A stretch of DNA of 64,000 nt. Source: Segetibacter aerophilus. Lineage in GTDB: Bacteria; Bacteroidota; Bacteroidia; Chitinophagales; Chitinophagaceae. A program made the position numbers and the translations under genes. A model generated the notes under the pieces. That model ran no database searches. It was not told the DNA's origin and saw only the letters and a program-made list of their open reading frames with translations. The stretch spans positions 186,001 through 250,000 of the forward strand of contig NZ_BJYT01000004.1 of the NCBI RefSeq assembly GCF_007991655.1, in the 5' to 3' direction. Below, piece by piece: positions 43,574 to 53,204 of this stretch; position 1 is the first letter of the stretch; each line of letters begins with the position of its first letter.

Positions 43574-46261
43574 ATGAAAAATGAGAGGCTTTCATTGCTA
43601 CTAAAATACTCTGTGATTGCGATCGTATCGACGCTAGCGGCCTGCCGGTCATCACGTACGATGAAATCGTCTGTAGTTACTGATGGTTACCACAGTTCTT
43701 ACGATAATGCAACTCTGGCGGTAGACAGCAGGTCTGTGCTGATGCCCTATAACCGGTTTATAGATCCTGCTGGTACTGTTATTCGCTTTGGTAATCCCGT
43801 TTTAGAAAATCATAGTCTTGACTGCGCTCTTTTACCCGGTAATGAAATACTTGCGGTAGAAGATCGATACGGCCTTGCCTTCATTGACCTCACTACTAAA
43901 AGCATTCTTTATCACCTGGATTACGAAGGAACTTACCAAGGTTTGATGAGCACTTATTCAGGAATTAAGGTTTTAGAGGATGGGGGAAAAGTACATATTT
44001 ATTGGGGTGCTTCTAATCCTGCAACAAAGGCTTCTTACATCATAGATGCTACATGGGATGGCAGAAAAGCAGTCATCAGCGACGCTTTTCTATTTCAAGG
44101 CATGGCCCCCTCTCCAATGGCGCTGCCAAATGATATAGCTATTAATAAAGAGGGCGGTGAGAATTATTTGTATGTGGTGCTTAATGGAAACAGCCAGTTG
44201 GTGAAAGTAAGGATGAGCGATAAAAAAATTATTTGGACAACTGCTACCGGGATGGCTCCTTTTGGTATTGCGCTCACTGCTTCGAAAGCATATGTAACCA
44301 ACTGGGCAGGACCGGTACCAACAGATGCTTCACGCCAAACTGCAGGCGTACCGTATGCAAACGTTTATATAGACCCTCGCACAGGGGCTACTGCAATGGG
44401 TACGGTAAGTGTAATTGATCTTGAAAGCGGGAAGAAACAATCAGAAATCGAAGTAGGTCTGCATCCAAACGCGATCATCACTAATAAGGAGCGTGATTTT
44501 GTGTACGTAGCAAACGGAAACAGTGATAACATTTCCGTGATTAGCACGGCAACTGACAAGGTGGTAGATTCTATATCTGTGAGATTGGGTGGTGAAGCAA
44601 CAAAGTATATTGGTGATTCTCCAAATGCATTGGCTATCGACGATAACAGCACAAGATTATACGTGTCAAATGGAATGGACAATGCGATAGCCGTGATTAG
44701 GCTTGGTTCGAAATCATCTGCGTCAGGCATAGAAAAATCTGTAGTGGAAGGCTTTATCCCAACCGAAGCATACCCGGCAGGAATGGTGTTGACAAAGGAT
44801 GCCTTATACGTGGCGAACCTGGAAGGTGAAGGAGCGAGGGTTGCCTCGAAAAAGGGAATGACTATTCATGAGCAGGAAGCAACAGTATCAATTATTTCGT
44901 TGCCCGGCAAAAGTCAGTTGGCGTCTTATACAAAAAGGGTAGAAGTAGCTAACATGTTATTTAGAACAAAAATTACCCAACTATTACCGAGGAAAGAAGT
45001 TGCTCCACGGCCAGTTCCGGAGAGAATAGGAGAGCCTTCTGTTTTTAAGCATGTCGTGTACATTATAAAAGAAAACAAAACGTATGACCAGGTTTTGGGG
45101 GATATGGTCGAAGGCAATGGAAAAAAGGAGCTTTGTATCTTCGGAAACGAGGTGACGCCAAACCAGCATAAGCTTGCAAGAGAATTTATGTTGATGGATA
45201 ATTTCTATGCTTCCGGAAAATCCTCTGCTGAAGGACACTCCTGGTCCACTGCTGCAATAGTTACAGATTACGTCGAAAAAAATGTTCGCGCATGGTTTAG
45301 AAGTTACCCTCATGTGCTAGCTGATGCGTTGGTTTACAACAAAGAAGGCTTTATCTGGAATAATGCTTTAGATCACGGCAAAACAGTACGGGTATATGGC
45401 GAAGCCTGCGTGCCGAGATTACCAGCCGGTTCAAACTGGACAAATATTTACCAGGCGTATGTTGAGGGTAAGCCGATTGATTTTAAAAACGAAACTACCA
45501 TCTCGAGGTTGCGTCCAATACTATCAACCACGTACCCCTGTTATGAAGGTGCCAGGATCAACGACCAGTTTAGGGCAGACGATTTTGTCAGGGAGCTAAA
45601 GTCTTATGAGCAGATGCCGGGCGATCAGCTTCCCCAGTTGATGATACTCGCACTGCCGGCCGATCATACAAGTGGTACCCGCGAAGGATTTCCTACACCG
45701 AGAGCGATGGTAGCGGATAATGATCTTGCTTTAGGAAAGATAATAGATGCACTAACTAAAAGCCGGTTTTGGGACTCTACGGCAGTATTTGTAACGGAAG
45801 ATGATTCGCAATCAGGATGGGATCACGTGTCACCTTATCGCACAACTGGTTTTGTATTGAGCCCTTATTCCCGCCTGGCAAAAACTGTGAAGACTAACTA
45901 TAATCAAACTTGTATTATTCGCACAATAGAGCAAATTCTTGGCATCCCGCCTATGAACCTTTTCGATGCGACAGCCCTTCCTATGTTTGATTGTTTTACG
46001 GGCAATTTTGATAAAACGCCATACACGTTTTTAAAGAATAATATCCCACTCAACGAGATGAACAAAAACACCGCATCATTGAAAGGGAAGGCAAAAAAAT
46101 ATTCTATTTTGTCGGCTTCACCTGAGTTTGACCATATCGACGGCGGTAATGATGACCTTTTAAACAGGATTTTGTGGTTTGCCGCAAATGGCAATAAGCC
46201 TTATCCAAAACAAAACACGCTTCCAAAAAAAGAACAGAAAGACGATGATGACGATGACTAG
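43574..46261 (+). CDS. Bifunctional YncE-like propeller / phosphoesterase lipoprotein
   Basis: 895 residues from ATG 43574. The lipobox is TLAAC. An N-terminal seven-bladed YncE-type propeller spans about 60-450 (GTVSVIDLESGKKQSEIEVG, NAIITNKERDFVYVANGNSD, NDSPNALAID-type repeats). The C-terminal part (about 480-830) is a phosphoesterase/alkaline phosphatase domain of the phospholipase C type: IIKENKTYDQVLGDM, SAEGHSWSTAA, LPADHTSGTREG and TEDDSQSGWDHVSPYRTT. The protein ends in a run of six Asp. It sits among other extracytoplasmic phosphatases and upstream of SusCD. The substrate is probably a phosphodiester or phosphomonoester of an environmental polymer, by inference. Confidence 0.9.
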   Translation: MKNERLSLLLKYSVIAIVSTLAACRSSRTMKSSVVTDGYHSSYDNATLAVDSRSVLMPYNRFIDPAGTVIRFGNPVLENHSLDCALLPGNEILAVEDRYGLAFIDLTTKSILYHLDYEGTYQGLMSTYSGIKVLEDGGKVHIYWGASNPATKASYIIDATWDGRKAVISDAFLFQGMAPSPMALPNDIAINKEGGENYLYVVLNGNSQLVKVRMSDKKIIWTTATGMAPFGIALTASKAYVTNWAGPVPTDASRQTAGVPYANVYIDPRTGATAMGTVSVIDLESGKKQSEIEVGLHPNAIITNKERDFVYVANGNSDNISVISTATDKVVDSISVRLGGEATKYIGDSPNALAIDDNSTRLYVSNGMDNAIAVIRLGSKSSASGIEKSVVEGFIPTEAYPAGMVLTKDALYVANLEGEGARVASKKGMTIHEQEATVSIISLPGKSQLASYTKRVEVANMLFRTKITQLLPRKEVAPRPVPERIGEPSVFKHVVYIIKENKTYDQVLGDMVEGNGKKELCIFGNEVTPNQHKLAREFMLMDNFYASGKSSAEGHSWSTAAIVTDYVEKNVRAWFRSYPHVLADALVYNKEGFIWNNALDHGKTVRVYGEACVPRLPAGSNWTNIYQAYVEGKPIDFKNETTISRLRPILSTTYPCYEGARINDQFRADDFVRELKSYEQMPGDQLPQLMILALPADHTSGTREGFPTPRAMVADNDLALGKIIDALTKSRFWDSTAVFVTEDDSQSGWDHVSPYRTTGFVLSPYSRLAKTVKTNYNQTCIIRTIEQILGIPPMNLFDATALPMFDCFTGNFDKTPYTFLKNNIPLNEMNKNTASLKGKAKKYSILSASPEFDHIDGGNDDLLNRILWFAANGNKPYPKQNTLPKKEQKDDDDDD

Positions 46262-46285
46262 GGAATGTAGTTCCCTCTTTCTTTT
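46260..46285 (+). terminator. Terminator overlapping the stop codon of the YncE-phosphoesterase gene
   Basis: AGGGAA (46260-46265), loop TGTAG, TTCCCT (46271-46276), then a pyrimidine-rich CTTTCTTTTC tract. The first bases belong to the TAG stop. Confidence 0.6.
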
Positions 46286-46574
46286 CATTTTTAAAGTATA
46301 AAAAAAAGCTATCTGATTAATACTAAAGCTGATACGAGCCAAAAATTTTGCACTAATGCAGCGAATTACGATAAAATGTTCTCTAAATACTGAAGTCTTA
46401 TGTACCCGACTTCTATAATTTCGTTGCCATTTCTGCCCTAACAAAAAACGATTGCTAATGGAAATGTACCCTTTTCTTCGCGCTGCTAATTCCTCTGCGC
46501 GAGATACTCTCACCTTCTCACTTCACCAATTCCGACCCATTTTTTATTTATTAAGACTTGCTAAACAAAACAGT
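46286..46574 (+). promoter_or_regulatory. Leader of the SusC/SusD operon
   Basis: About 290 bp without a convincing gene. The frame open upstream of the SusC ATG (from 46452) lacks a signal peptide and is probably not translated. CGCGCTGCTAATTCCTCTGCGCG around 46478-46501 could fold into a short GC-rich hairpin. No sigma/anti-sigma gene or two-component hybrid is adjacent, so the regulator is elsewhere. Confidence 0.4.
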
Positions 46575-49500
46575 ATGAAAAAAATTTACTATTGGCTGAT
46601 GCTACTAGTCTTACTCCCTTTTGGAATATTTGCTCAAAGCAGCACCATTAAAGGCAGAGTAATTAATGCAACTAACGGTACTCCTTTGCCGGGAGTAAGT
46701 ATTACCGTTAATACTACGTCAGGTCAAAGGCCTGCAACTACAACCAATGAAAACGGTGAGTATTCTATTGTAGATCCGGGTGGCGCCACTTCACTCGTTT
46801 TTACTTTTACCGGAATGGAAAGTAAAACAGAAGCGATTAAGGGACGTAATACTATTAATGTGCAAATGGCTTCCACAAGCCAGGAGCTGGAGCAGGTTAT
46901 TGTCGTAGGTTATGGTACACAAAAAAGAGCAAATGCAACAGGTGCGGTTGATCAAATCAGTTCGAAAAATTTGGAAAATCGCCCAATGACTAACCTTAGC
47001 CAGGGTTTACAGGGTTTGCTACCGAATTTGAATTTGAAAATGGGGGATGGCAAGCCTACCCAATCGCCCAGTTACAATATCAGGGGCACTACTTCAATCG
47101 GCCAGGGAGGTAGCGCGCTCGTTTTGATAGATGGCTTTGAAGGTGATCCAAGTCTGATAAATCCAAACGATATTGAAACCGTATCCATCCTCAAGGATGC
47201 AGCATCGGCTGCTATTTACGGTGCAAGGGGAGTATTTGGTGTGGTGTTAATTACTACCAAGAAAGGAGTAAAAGGTCGGACTAGTGTAACGTATTCAAAC
47301 AATTATGCCATAAAAGCGCCCGTCACCAGGCCTGATTTCGTAACCGATGGTTACACGTGGGCAAAAATGTTTTCAGAGGCGTTCGTAAATGGTGATGGAT
47401 CATTTCCGCAGAATGCTAATAAGACACAAAAATTTTCTCAGGCATACCTCGATGAATTTAAGAGAAGAAAAGAATCAGGGCAGCCTTATAATGAGATTGA
47501 AATAGATCCGAACACCGGTGAGTATACCTATTATGGCAGCACCGACTATTACGGAGCATTATATAAGAAAAATTTAGGCGCCTTTGAAAACAATATCTCA
47601 ATAAGTGGAGGTGGTGAGAAAGCAACGTTCTTGATTTCGGGGCGAATTTTAAAGCAGGACGGTTTATTCAGGTACAATAGCGATGACTACAATACAAAAA
47701 ATATCCGGGCAAGGGGTTCTATTGATGTGTTCCCCTGGTTAACAGTTGAAAACAATACAGATTATTCCACTGTAGATTATCATAACCCTATTAACGTGGG
47801 CGAAGGCGGCGGTATCTGGAGAAATATAGCCGACGAGGGACATCCCACCATGCCTTTGTTTAACCCCGATGGTTCGTTAACTTTTTCTTCAGTATATACA
47901 GTCGGAGATTTTGTATATGGGAAAAACGGTATTGATACACGTCGCGAGGTATTCAGAAACATTACCGGTTTGAGAAGTAAGTTTTTTAATAACAAGTTCC
48001 GTGTAAACGTTGATTTTACGTTTCGTAATACAGAAAATGACAGAGAACAAAGACGTGTGCAGGTTCCCTATAGTAACTTCAAGGGAGTTACTTCTTATGT
48101 TGGAACAACCACTAATGATTTAGCCTTTGATAATCGTACAACCAGGTATTGGGCAACGAATATCTATACTGAATATGAAAACCATCTGGGGGAAAATCAC
48201 TATTTGAAAGCGATGGTTGGTTATAACTATGAGCAATCTACTTTTAACCGTGTTGCAATACAGCGTAACGGTCTGATTTTCGAAAATGCCACTGATCTGA
48301 ACCTTGCTTTGGGACAGGCTATAACGACTGGTGGGGGGTATGAACAATGGGCTATCCTAGGAGGCTTTTCAAGACTCAATTATGCTTTTAAAGATCGTTA
48401 CCTCGTTGAAATTAACGGCCGTTACGACGGCTCATCAAAATTCCCGTCCAACCAACAATATGGTTTTTTCCCATCTGTATCTGCAGGCTGGAGAATTAAT
48501 AAAGAGTCATTCTGGAATGTTTCCCCAAGGGCTATTTCCGATTTAAAGCTCAGGGCTTCTTATGGATCGTTAGGTAATGGTAACATCGCATCCTATGCCT
48601 TCCAGGAGGTCTTTAACATTAGCCAGTCAGGAGTGATCTTAAACGGAGCCAGACCTCAAACCACCCGTAACCCTGCCGTGGTGCCTTCTGGCCTCACCTG
48701 GGAAACTTCTACTACCAGTAACATTGGCTTAGATGTGGCTATGTTGTCGGGCCGTTTAAGTTTTTCGGGCGATGCATATATTCGCAAAACAACAGACATG
48801 TTTACAACTGGCCTCACGCCTCCTGCTGTCTTTGGAGCAGGTACTCCAAAGGGCAACTACGCTGACCTCACTACCAGGGGTTGGGAAGCTTCCCTTACCT
48901 GGAACGACAAAATTGGCAATAGCAAAAAGCCGGTCAGGTATAACGTACGATTGACTTTATCTGACAATAAATCAACAATCGACCGGTACTTGAACCCTAC
49001 CAAATTGCTAAGCGATTACTACGAAGGGCAAACGATCGGTGAGATATGGGGCTACGAAACAGAAGGTTTCTTTATTGATGCGGCAGATGTTGCTTCACAT
49101 GCCAAACAAAATCCGCAAATGCGGGCTTCTCCATCCAATTTATGGTATCCGGGTGATATCAAGCTGAGAGACCTTAATAAAGATGGGTTGATTAACGTGG
49201 GGGAGAATAGAGTGGACGCGCCTGGTGATAGGAGAATTATCGGCAATTCTTCCCCAAGGTATAGTTATGCTGCAAACCTGGGTGCGGACTGGAATAATAT
49301 TTCATTTTCTGTCTTTTTCCAAGGTATTGGGAAGCAACAATGGTATCCAAGTACTGAGGCAGAAATGTTTTGGGGACAATACAATCGCCCTTACAATAAC
49401 ATACCAAACTTCCATCTGGGAAATATGTGGACTCCGGAAAATACCAATGCGTATTTCCCAAGAACAATGTCAAGAGCTGCATCTAGCAATACGAACCGTA

Positions 49501-49802
49501 CATTGGGTGTAGCCCAGACGCGTTACCTGCAAAATGTTGCGTATTTAAGAATGAAAAATATCCAGGTCGGCTACAACTTGCCTTCTGCATGGGTCAGCCG
49601 TATCGGTGCCCGCAGCTTAAGGGTTTATTTCTCCGGCGAGAATTTGTTCACTTATTCGCCAATGTACAAGATCGTCAAAAATACCATTGACGTAGAAAAC
49701 GCTGTAGCTGCAGACCAGGACCTGAACTCTAGTAATGCTGGTGATGGTTATAATTATCCATTATTAAAGGGTTTTTCTTTTGGCATAAACCTTACCTTTT
49801 AA
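46575..49802 (+). CDS. SusC/RagA-family TonB-dependent transporter
   Basis: 1075 residues from ATG 46575 (MKKIYYWLMLLVLLPFGIFAQ signal peptide, quoted in part in the family sense). A CarboxypepD_reg-like domain covers about 24-105 (TIKGRVINATNGTPLPGVSI). A plug with the SusC hallmark VLIDGFEGDPSLINPNDIET and VSILKDAASAAIYGARG follows, then the barrel ending YPLLKGFSFGINLTF. It imports oligomers across the outer membrane together with the SusD lipoprotein, whose gene follows after 50 bp. The GH16 and phosphatase genes upstream suggest that the cargo is a phosphate-bearing or glucan polymer, but this is inference. Confidence 0.95.
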   Translation: MKKIYYWLMLLVLLPFGIFAQSSTIKGRVINATNGTPLPGVSITVNTTSGQRPATTTNENGEYSIVDPGGATSLVFTFTGMESKTEAIKGRNTINVQMASTSQELEQVIVVGYGTQKRANATGAVDQISSKNLENRPMTNLSQGLQGLLPNLNLKMGDGKPTQSPSYNIRGTTSIGQGGSALVLIDGFEGDPSLINPNDIETVSILKDAASAAIYGARGVFGVVLITTKKGVKGRTSVTYSNNYAIKAPVTRPDFVTDGYTWAKMFSEAFVNGDGSFPQNANKTQKFSQAYLDEFKRRKESGQPYNEIEIDPNTGEYTYYGSTDYYGALYKKNLGAFENNISISGGGEKATFLISGRILKQDGLFRYNSDDYNTKNIRARGSIDVFPWLTVENNTDYSTVDYHNPINVGEGGGIWRNIADEGHPTMPLFNPDGSLTFSSVYTVGDFVYGKNGIDTRREVFRNITGLRSKFFNNKFRVNVDFTFRNTENDREQRRVQVPYSNFKGVTSYVGTTTNDLAFDNRTTRYWATNIYTEYENHLGENHYLKAMVGYNYEQSTFNRVAIQRNGLIFENATDLNLALGQAITTGGGYEQWAILGGFSRLNYAFKDRYLVEINGRYDGSSKFPSNQQYGFFPSVSAGWRINKESFWNVSPRAISDLKLRASYGSLGNGNIASYAFQEVFNISQSGVILNGARPQTTRNPAVVPSGLTWETSTTSNIGLDVAMLSGRLSFSGDAYIRKTTDMFTTGLTPPAVFGAGTPKGNYADLTTRGWEASLTWNDKIGNSKKPVRYNVRLTLSDNKSTIDRYLNPTKLLSDYYEGQTIGEIWGYETEGFFIDAADVASHAKQNPQMRASPSNLWYPGDIKLRDLNKDGLINVGENRVDAPGDRRIIGNSSPRYSYAANLGADWNNISFSVFFQGIGKQQWYPSTEAEMFWGQYNRPYNNIPNFHLGNMWTPENTNAYFPRTMSRAASSNTNRTLGVAQTRYLQNVAYLRMKNIQVGYNLPSAWVSRIGARSLRVYFSGENLFTYSPMYKIVKNTIDVENAVAADQDLNSSNAGDGYNYPLLKGFSFGINLTF

Positions 49803-49852
49803 TTTGACATTGATTGCTGCGAAAAGGCAGCTAAATATAAAATATTAGAAAG

Positions 49853-51628
49853 ATGAAAAAACTATGTATAGGGCTTTTACTGGGTAGTTTAAGTTTTACA
49901 GCTTGTGACAAACTTGACCAGCTCCCACAATCAACCGCTTCAAAAGAGGCCGTATTCAACAACGAGAATGGCCTGAAATTGTACACGAATTCCTTTTATG
50001 GAATGGGTTTTCTTCCTAGAAACACTATCAGTCTTGAGGCTATGACAGACTACCTGGCAGTAAAAGCAGTCGATAACTTTATTCGCGAAGGAGGCTATGG
50101 CGCTAACACCAGCTCTGGATGGAGCTGGTCAGACTTAAGGAATATCAACTATTTTATTCAAAATAATAATAATCCGGCAATCCCTGAAGCTGTTCGCAAC
50201 AACTACCAGGGTATCGCCCGCTATTTCAGGGCGTATTTTTACATGGACAAGGTGATTCGCTTTGGTGATGTGCCGTGGATTGGGAAACCGCTGGATATTG
50301 AAGATCCGGCCTTAACAGCTGGTCGTGATAAAAGAGAGGTTGTTATGGACTCCGTATTGGCCGATCTCAATTTTGCTACTACAAACATTCAAACTACCAA
50401 TGATCCAAGCCGCACCACCATTACTAAATGGGTAGCTTATGCTTTTAAATCAAGAGTTTGTCTTTTTGAAGGGACTTATAGAAAGTACCATACAGAATTG
50501 AATTTGGTAAGTTCGGCTAACAAATGGCTTGAGGAATCGGCTTCAGCGGCTGACCAAATTATTAAAAACGGTGGTTTCTCGCTTAACACAGCAGGGGGCC
50601 CGGGAGTGTCTTACCGCCAGGTGTTTACCAGCAATACACCTTTAGCCAATGAAGTGTTGCAAGCGGCAGTTGCAGACGTTAGTCTTGGGGTATTAAGTGA
50701 TGCCAATTGGTGGTATACCAGCGGAACTTATGGCGCAAAAGCAAGTTTTATCCGCACGTTCATCAACACCTATCTCAAACTAGATGGTACACCCTTTACC
50801 GACAATCCCGCCTACACCACAATGGTGTTTAAAGATGAGGTAAAGAATCGCGATCTTAGGCTGAAGCAGACGATCCGTACAGGTGATTATAAAAGGATTA
50901 GCAATGGACAACTCGTACCTGCACCGCCTGTTTTCTCTTACACTTTTACAGGGTATCAGCCAATTAAGATGACGCTTGACGATGTCTATTTCGACGCAGG
51001 CGCGTTGAACACGAACATTGTGCCTTTGTTCAGGTATGCAGAGGTATTATTAAATTATGCAGAAGCAAAAGCGGAGTTAGGCACGCTGACAAATCAAGAT
51101 TGGGCACTTACGATTGGTGCACTGAGATCAAGAGCAGGTATTACGGGCGGCTTAACTACCAAGCCAACTATAGCTGATCCTTATTTAAGGACAAATTATT
51201 TTCCAAATATTAGTGACCCAACTATACTCGAAATCAGGAGGGAGCGAGGTATTGAAATGAGCCTGGAAGGACTTCGTTTCCCAGATCTGTTAAGGTGGAA
51301 AAGAGGGGAATTGATGGAAAAAGAATGGAATGGGTTTTATGTGCCGGCGCTGAACACGCCTATGGATTTAAATGAGGATGGTATTCTTGATGTAGTATTT
51401 TACCAGGGAACAAAACCTACCATAAGTGGCGTAACATCCTTTGTTGATGTTTCCCCTAAGATTGGCAGTGCAGTTAATTCGTTACAACTGAAGAACGGTA
51501 CGTCGGGTGAACTGATATGGATGAATGAAGTTCAGAGAAAATGGAGCGACAAAAACTACTACTATCCAATTCCTTTGAACGATTTGCAGCGCAATCCGAA
51601 CTTAAAACAAAACCCAGGCTGGAATTAA
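49853..51628 (+). CDS. SusD/RagB-family nutrient-binding lipoprotein
   Basis: 591 residues, lipobox SFTAC (Cys18). The SusD core shows TPR-like segments NYFIQNNNNPAIPEAVRNNY, RYFRAYFYMDKVIRFGDVPW, VPLFRYAEVLLNYAEAKAEL and the C-terminal IRRERGIEMSLEGLRFPDLL and YYYPIPLNDLQRNPNLKQNP. It caps the SusC barrel and binds the polymer at the cell surface. It is translated right after SusC, and the next gene starts one base after its stop, so the three form an operon. Confidence 0.95.
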   Translation: MKKLCIGLLLGSLSFTACDKLDQLPQSTASKEAVFNNENGLKLYTNSFYGMGFLPRNTISLEAMTDYLAVKAVDNFIREGGYGANTSSGWSWSDLRNINYFIQNNNNPAIPEAVRNNYQGIARYFRAYFYMDKVIRFGDVPWIGKPLDIEDPALTAGRDKREVVMDSVLADLNFATTNIQTTNDPSRTTITKWVAYAFKSRVCLFEGTYRKYHTELNLVSSANKWLEESASAADQIIKNGGFSLNTAGGPGVSYRQVFTSNTPLANEVLQAAVADVSLGVLSDANWWYTSGTYGAKASFIRTFINTYLKLDGTPFTDNPAYTTMVFKDEVKNRDLRLKQTIRTGDYKRISNGQLVPAPPVFSYTFTGYQPIKMTLDDVYFDAGALNTNIVPLFRYAEVLLNYAEAKAELGTLTNQDWALTIGALRSRAGITGGLTTKPTIADPYLRTNYFPNISDPTILEIRRERGIEMSLEGLRFPDLLRWKRGELMEKEWNGFYVPALNTPMDLNEDGILDVVFYQGTKPTISGVTSFVDVSPKIGSAVNSLQLKNGTSGELIWMNEVQRKWSDKNYYYPIPLNDLQRNPNLKQNPGWN

Positions 51629-51629
51629 G

Positions 51630-52496
51630 ATGAACAGAAGACTAAATTTTCAAATGATGAATGTCCGAATGTGGATGGCTGGGGCTTTTCTTATCCTCGG
51701 TTCAGTTAGCATAAGCGCTCAGAGAATTACTATTGGCACTTTTAATATTCGTTACGACAACCCTCGAGATACGGGTAATTTGTGGGTTGACAGAGCTCCC
51801 ATTGTGTCAAACCTCATCCGCTTCCATGATTTTGATGTACTTGGTACGCAGGAGGGATTGCCAAATCAAGTGAACGATATCGCTGCTGCCTTGCCCGAGT
51901 ACGCCCGGTATGGCAAAGGTCGCGACGATGGACAGGATGCGGGTGAACACTCTGCAATCTTTTACAAGAAGGATCGTTTCACCTTATTAAAAAGCGGTGA
52001 TTTCTGGTTGTCTGAAACGCCTGACAAACCTGGTAAAGGGTGGGACGCCACTTGTTGCAACAGAATTTGCTCGTGGGTTTATCTTGAAGATAAGAAAACA
52101 AAAAAGCGATTGTACGCATTCAATGTACATTTCGATCACCAGGGAGTAGTGGCCCGCCGGGAAAGTAGCAAACTAATTCTGGCGAAAATTCAGGAAATCG
52201 CCGGCCAGGCTCCAGTTCTTTTGACTGGAGATTTGAATGGTGGAAGAGATAGCGAATGGTACCAGGCTCTGGCTACGTCCAACCTGTTAACAGATGTATT
52301 TGCAAGCACCAAGTTTCCATATGCCAACAATGCATCGTTTAACAGTTTCAGGACACCGAGAGGCAAAACAGTTATAGACCATATCTTCATGACGAAACAC
52401 TTTACAGCGGTCAAATGGGGAATATTAACTGACACTTATTTCGGCAAATATCCTTCAGACCATTTTCCTGTTTTAGCAGTAGTCGAACTGAAGTAA
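51630..52496 (+). CDS. Secreted endonuclease/exonuclease/phosphatase-fold hydrolase
   Basis: 288 residues with an N-terminal hydrophobic segment ending SISAQ, so exported. The EEP fold motifs are ordered: GTFNIRYDN, LGTQEGLPNQ (metal Glu), FNVHFDHQG, LLTGDLNGGRDSEWY, VIDHIFMT and SDHFPVLAVVEL (catalytic His). The family includes DNase I, inositol polyphosphate phosphatases and sphingomyelinases. The proximity to SusCD, one base from the susD stop, suggests it processes the phosphorylated substrate of this locus. A long terminator follows. Confidence 0.9.
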   Translation: MNRRLNFQMMNVRMWMAGAFLILGSVSISAQRITIGTFNIRYDNPRDTGNLWVDRAPIVSNLIRFHDFDVLGTQEGLPNQVNDIAAALPEYARYGKGRDDGQDAGEHSAIFYKKDRFTLLKSGDFWLSETPDKPGKGWDATCCNRICSWVYLEDKKTKKRLYAFNVHFDHQGVVARRESSKLILAKIQEIAGQAPVLLTGDLNGGRDSEWYQALATSNLLTDVFASTKFPYANNASFNSFRTPRGKTVIDHIFMTKHFTAVKWGILTDTYFGKYPSDHFPVLAVVELK

Positions 52497-52545
52497 TCGA
52501 CAACGTTGGTAACAGCTGAAACAATTACCTGGTTAAAGCCGGTAT

Positions 52546-52586
52546 AAAAAGAACTAGCCGCCCCAAATGGGCGGCTAGTTCTTTTT
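52546..52586. terminator. Strong bidirectional terminator after the SusCD operon
   Basis: A perfect 18-bp stem (52546-52563 and 52569-52586) with a five-base loop CAAAT, GC-rich inside and flanked by A5 and T5. It separates the convergent EEP hydrolase and glutathione peroxidase genes. Confidence 0.93.
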
Positions 52587-52624
52587 ATAGTCAGTACCAA
52601 AGTCGAAATAAATGGGAGAGGTTT

Positions 52625-53140
52625 CTAGTTGAAATATTTCAATACTTCCTCGCTCATTGGCTTTGTCTTGTTATGTATCACTGTAATAAGGTTTCCTTTT
52701 TCGTCTAGCAAAAACTTGGTAAAGTTCCATTTGATCGGATCTTCTATTCCCTGCTTCTTAGCCTCGTCAACGAGGTATTGGAATAGAGGAGCAATGTCAT
52801 CGCCCTTTACAGAAACCTTCTCAGCCATTGGAAAAGTAACTCCGTAATTTTTCTTGCAAAACTCCTGGATTTCCGCGTTTGTTCCAGGTTCTTGTTCCCT
52901 GAAATTGTTGGCAGGGAAACCGATGATTACGAGCTTGTTTTTATATTTTTCGTAAAGCTGTTCAAGCTCGGCATACTGTGGAGTGTTACCGCATTTAGAA
53001 GCAGTATTTACAATCATTATTTTCTTTCCTTTAAACTTTGAGAAATCAATCGTTTCTCCACTTAGGCCTGTTACTTTAAAACTATAGATGGAAGAAGCGA
53101 GAAGGAAAGAAGTTAGCGCAATAAGGAGTAATGTTTTCAT
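52625..53140 (-). CDS. Glutathione peroxidase family protein, exported
   Basis: 171 residues with an N-terminal signal segment (MKTLLLIALTSFLLASSIYS). The peroxidatic Cys50 lies in NTASKCGNTPQY, the Gln motif is replaced by GFPANNFREQEPG, and WNFTKFLLDEKG contains the conserved Trp and Asn. It reduces hydroperoxides, in bacteria usually with thioredoxin. Export to the periplasm is a little unusual but known in Bacteroidota. It converges with the SusCD operon across a terminator. Confidence 0.93.
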   Translation of the reverse strand: MKTLLLIALTSFLLASSIYSFKVTGLSGETIDFSKFKGKKIMIVNTASKCGNTPQYAELEQLYEKYKNKLVIIGFPANNFREQEPGTNAEIQEFCKKNYGVTFPMAEKVSVKGDDIAPLFQYLVDEAKKQGIEDPIKWNFTKFLLDEKGNLITVIHNKTKPMSEEVLKYFN

Positions 53141-53204
53141 GATAAAATTTTTATAGATCTAAAGTTAGCTCATTTGCAACTTTTGTCAACTTGTTAATAG
53201 ATCC

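Noticed and set aside
46452-46574. Longer N-terminus for SusC
   Set aside because: The extra 41 residues precede a clear signal peptide and would block export; the ATG at 46575 is preferred.
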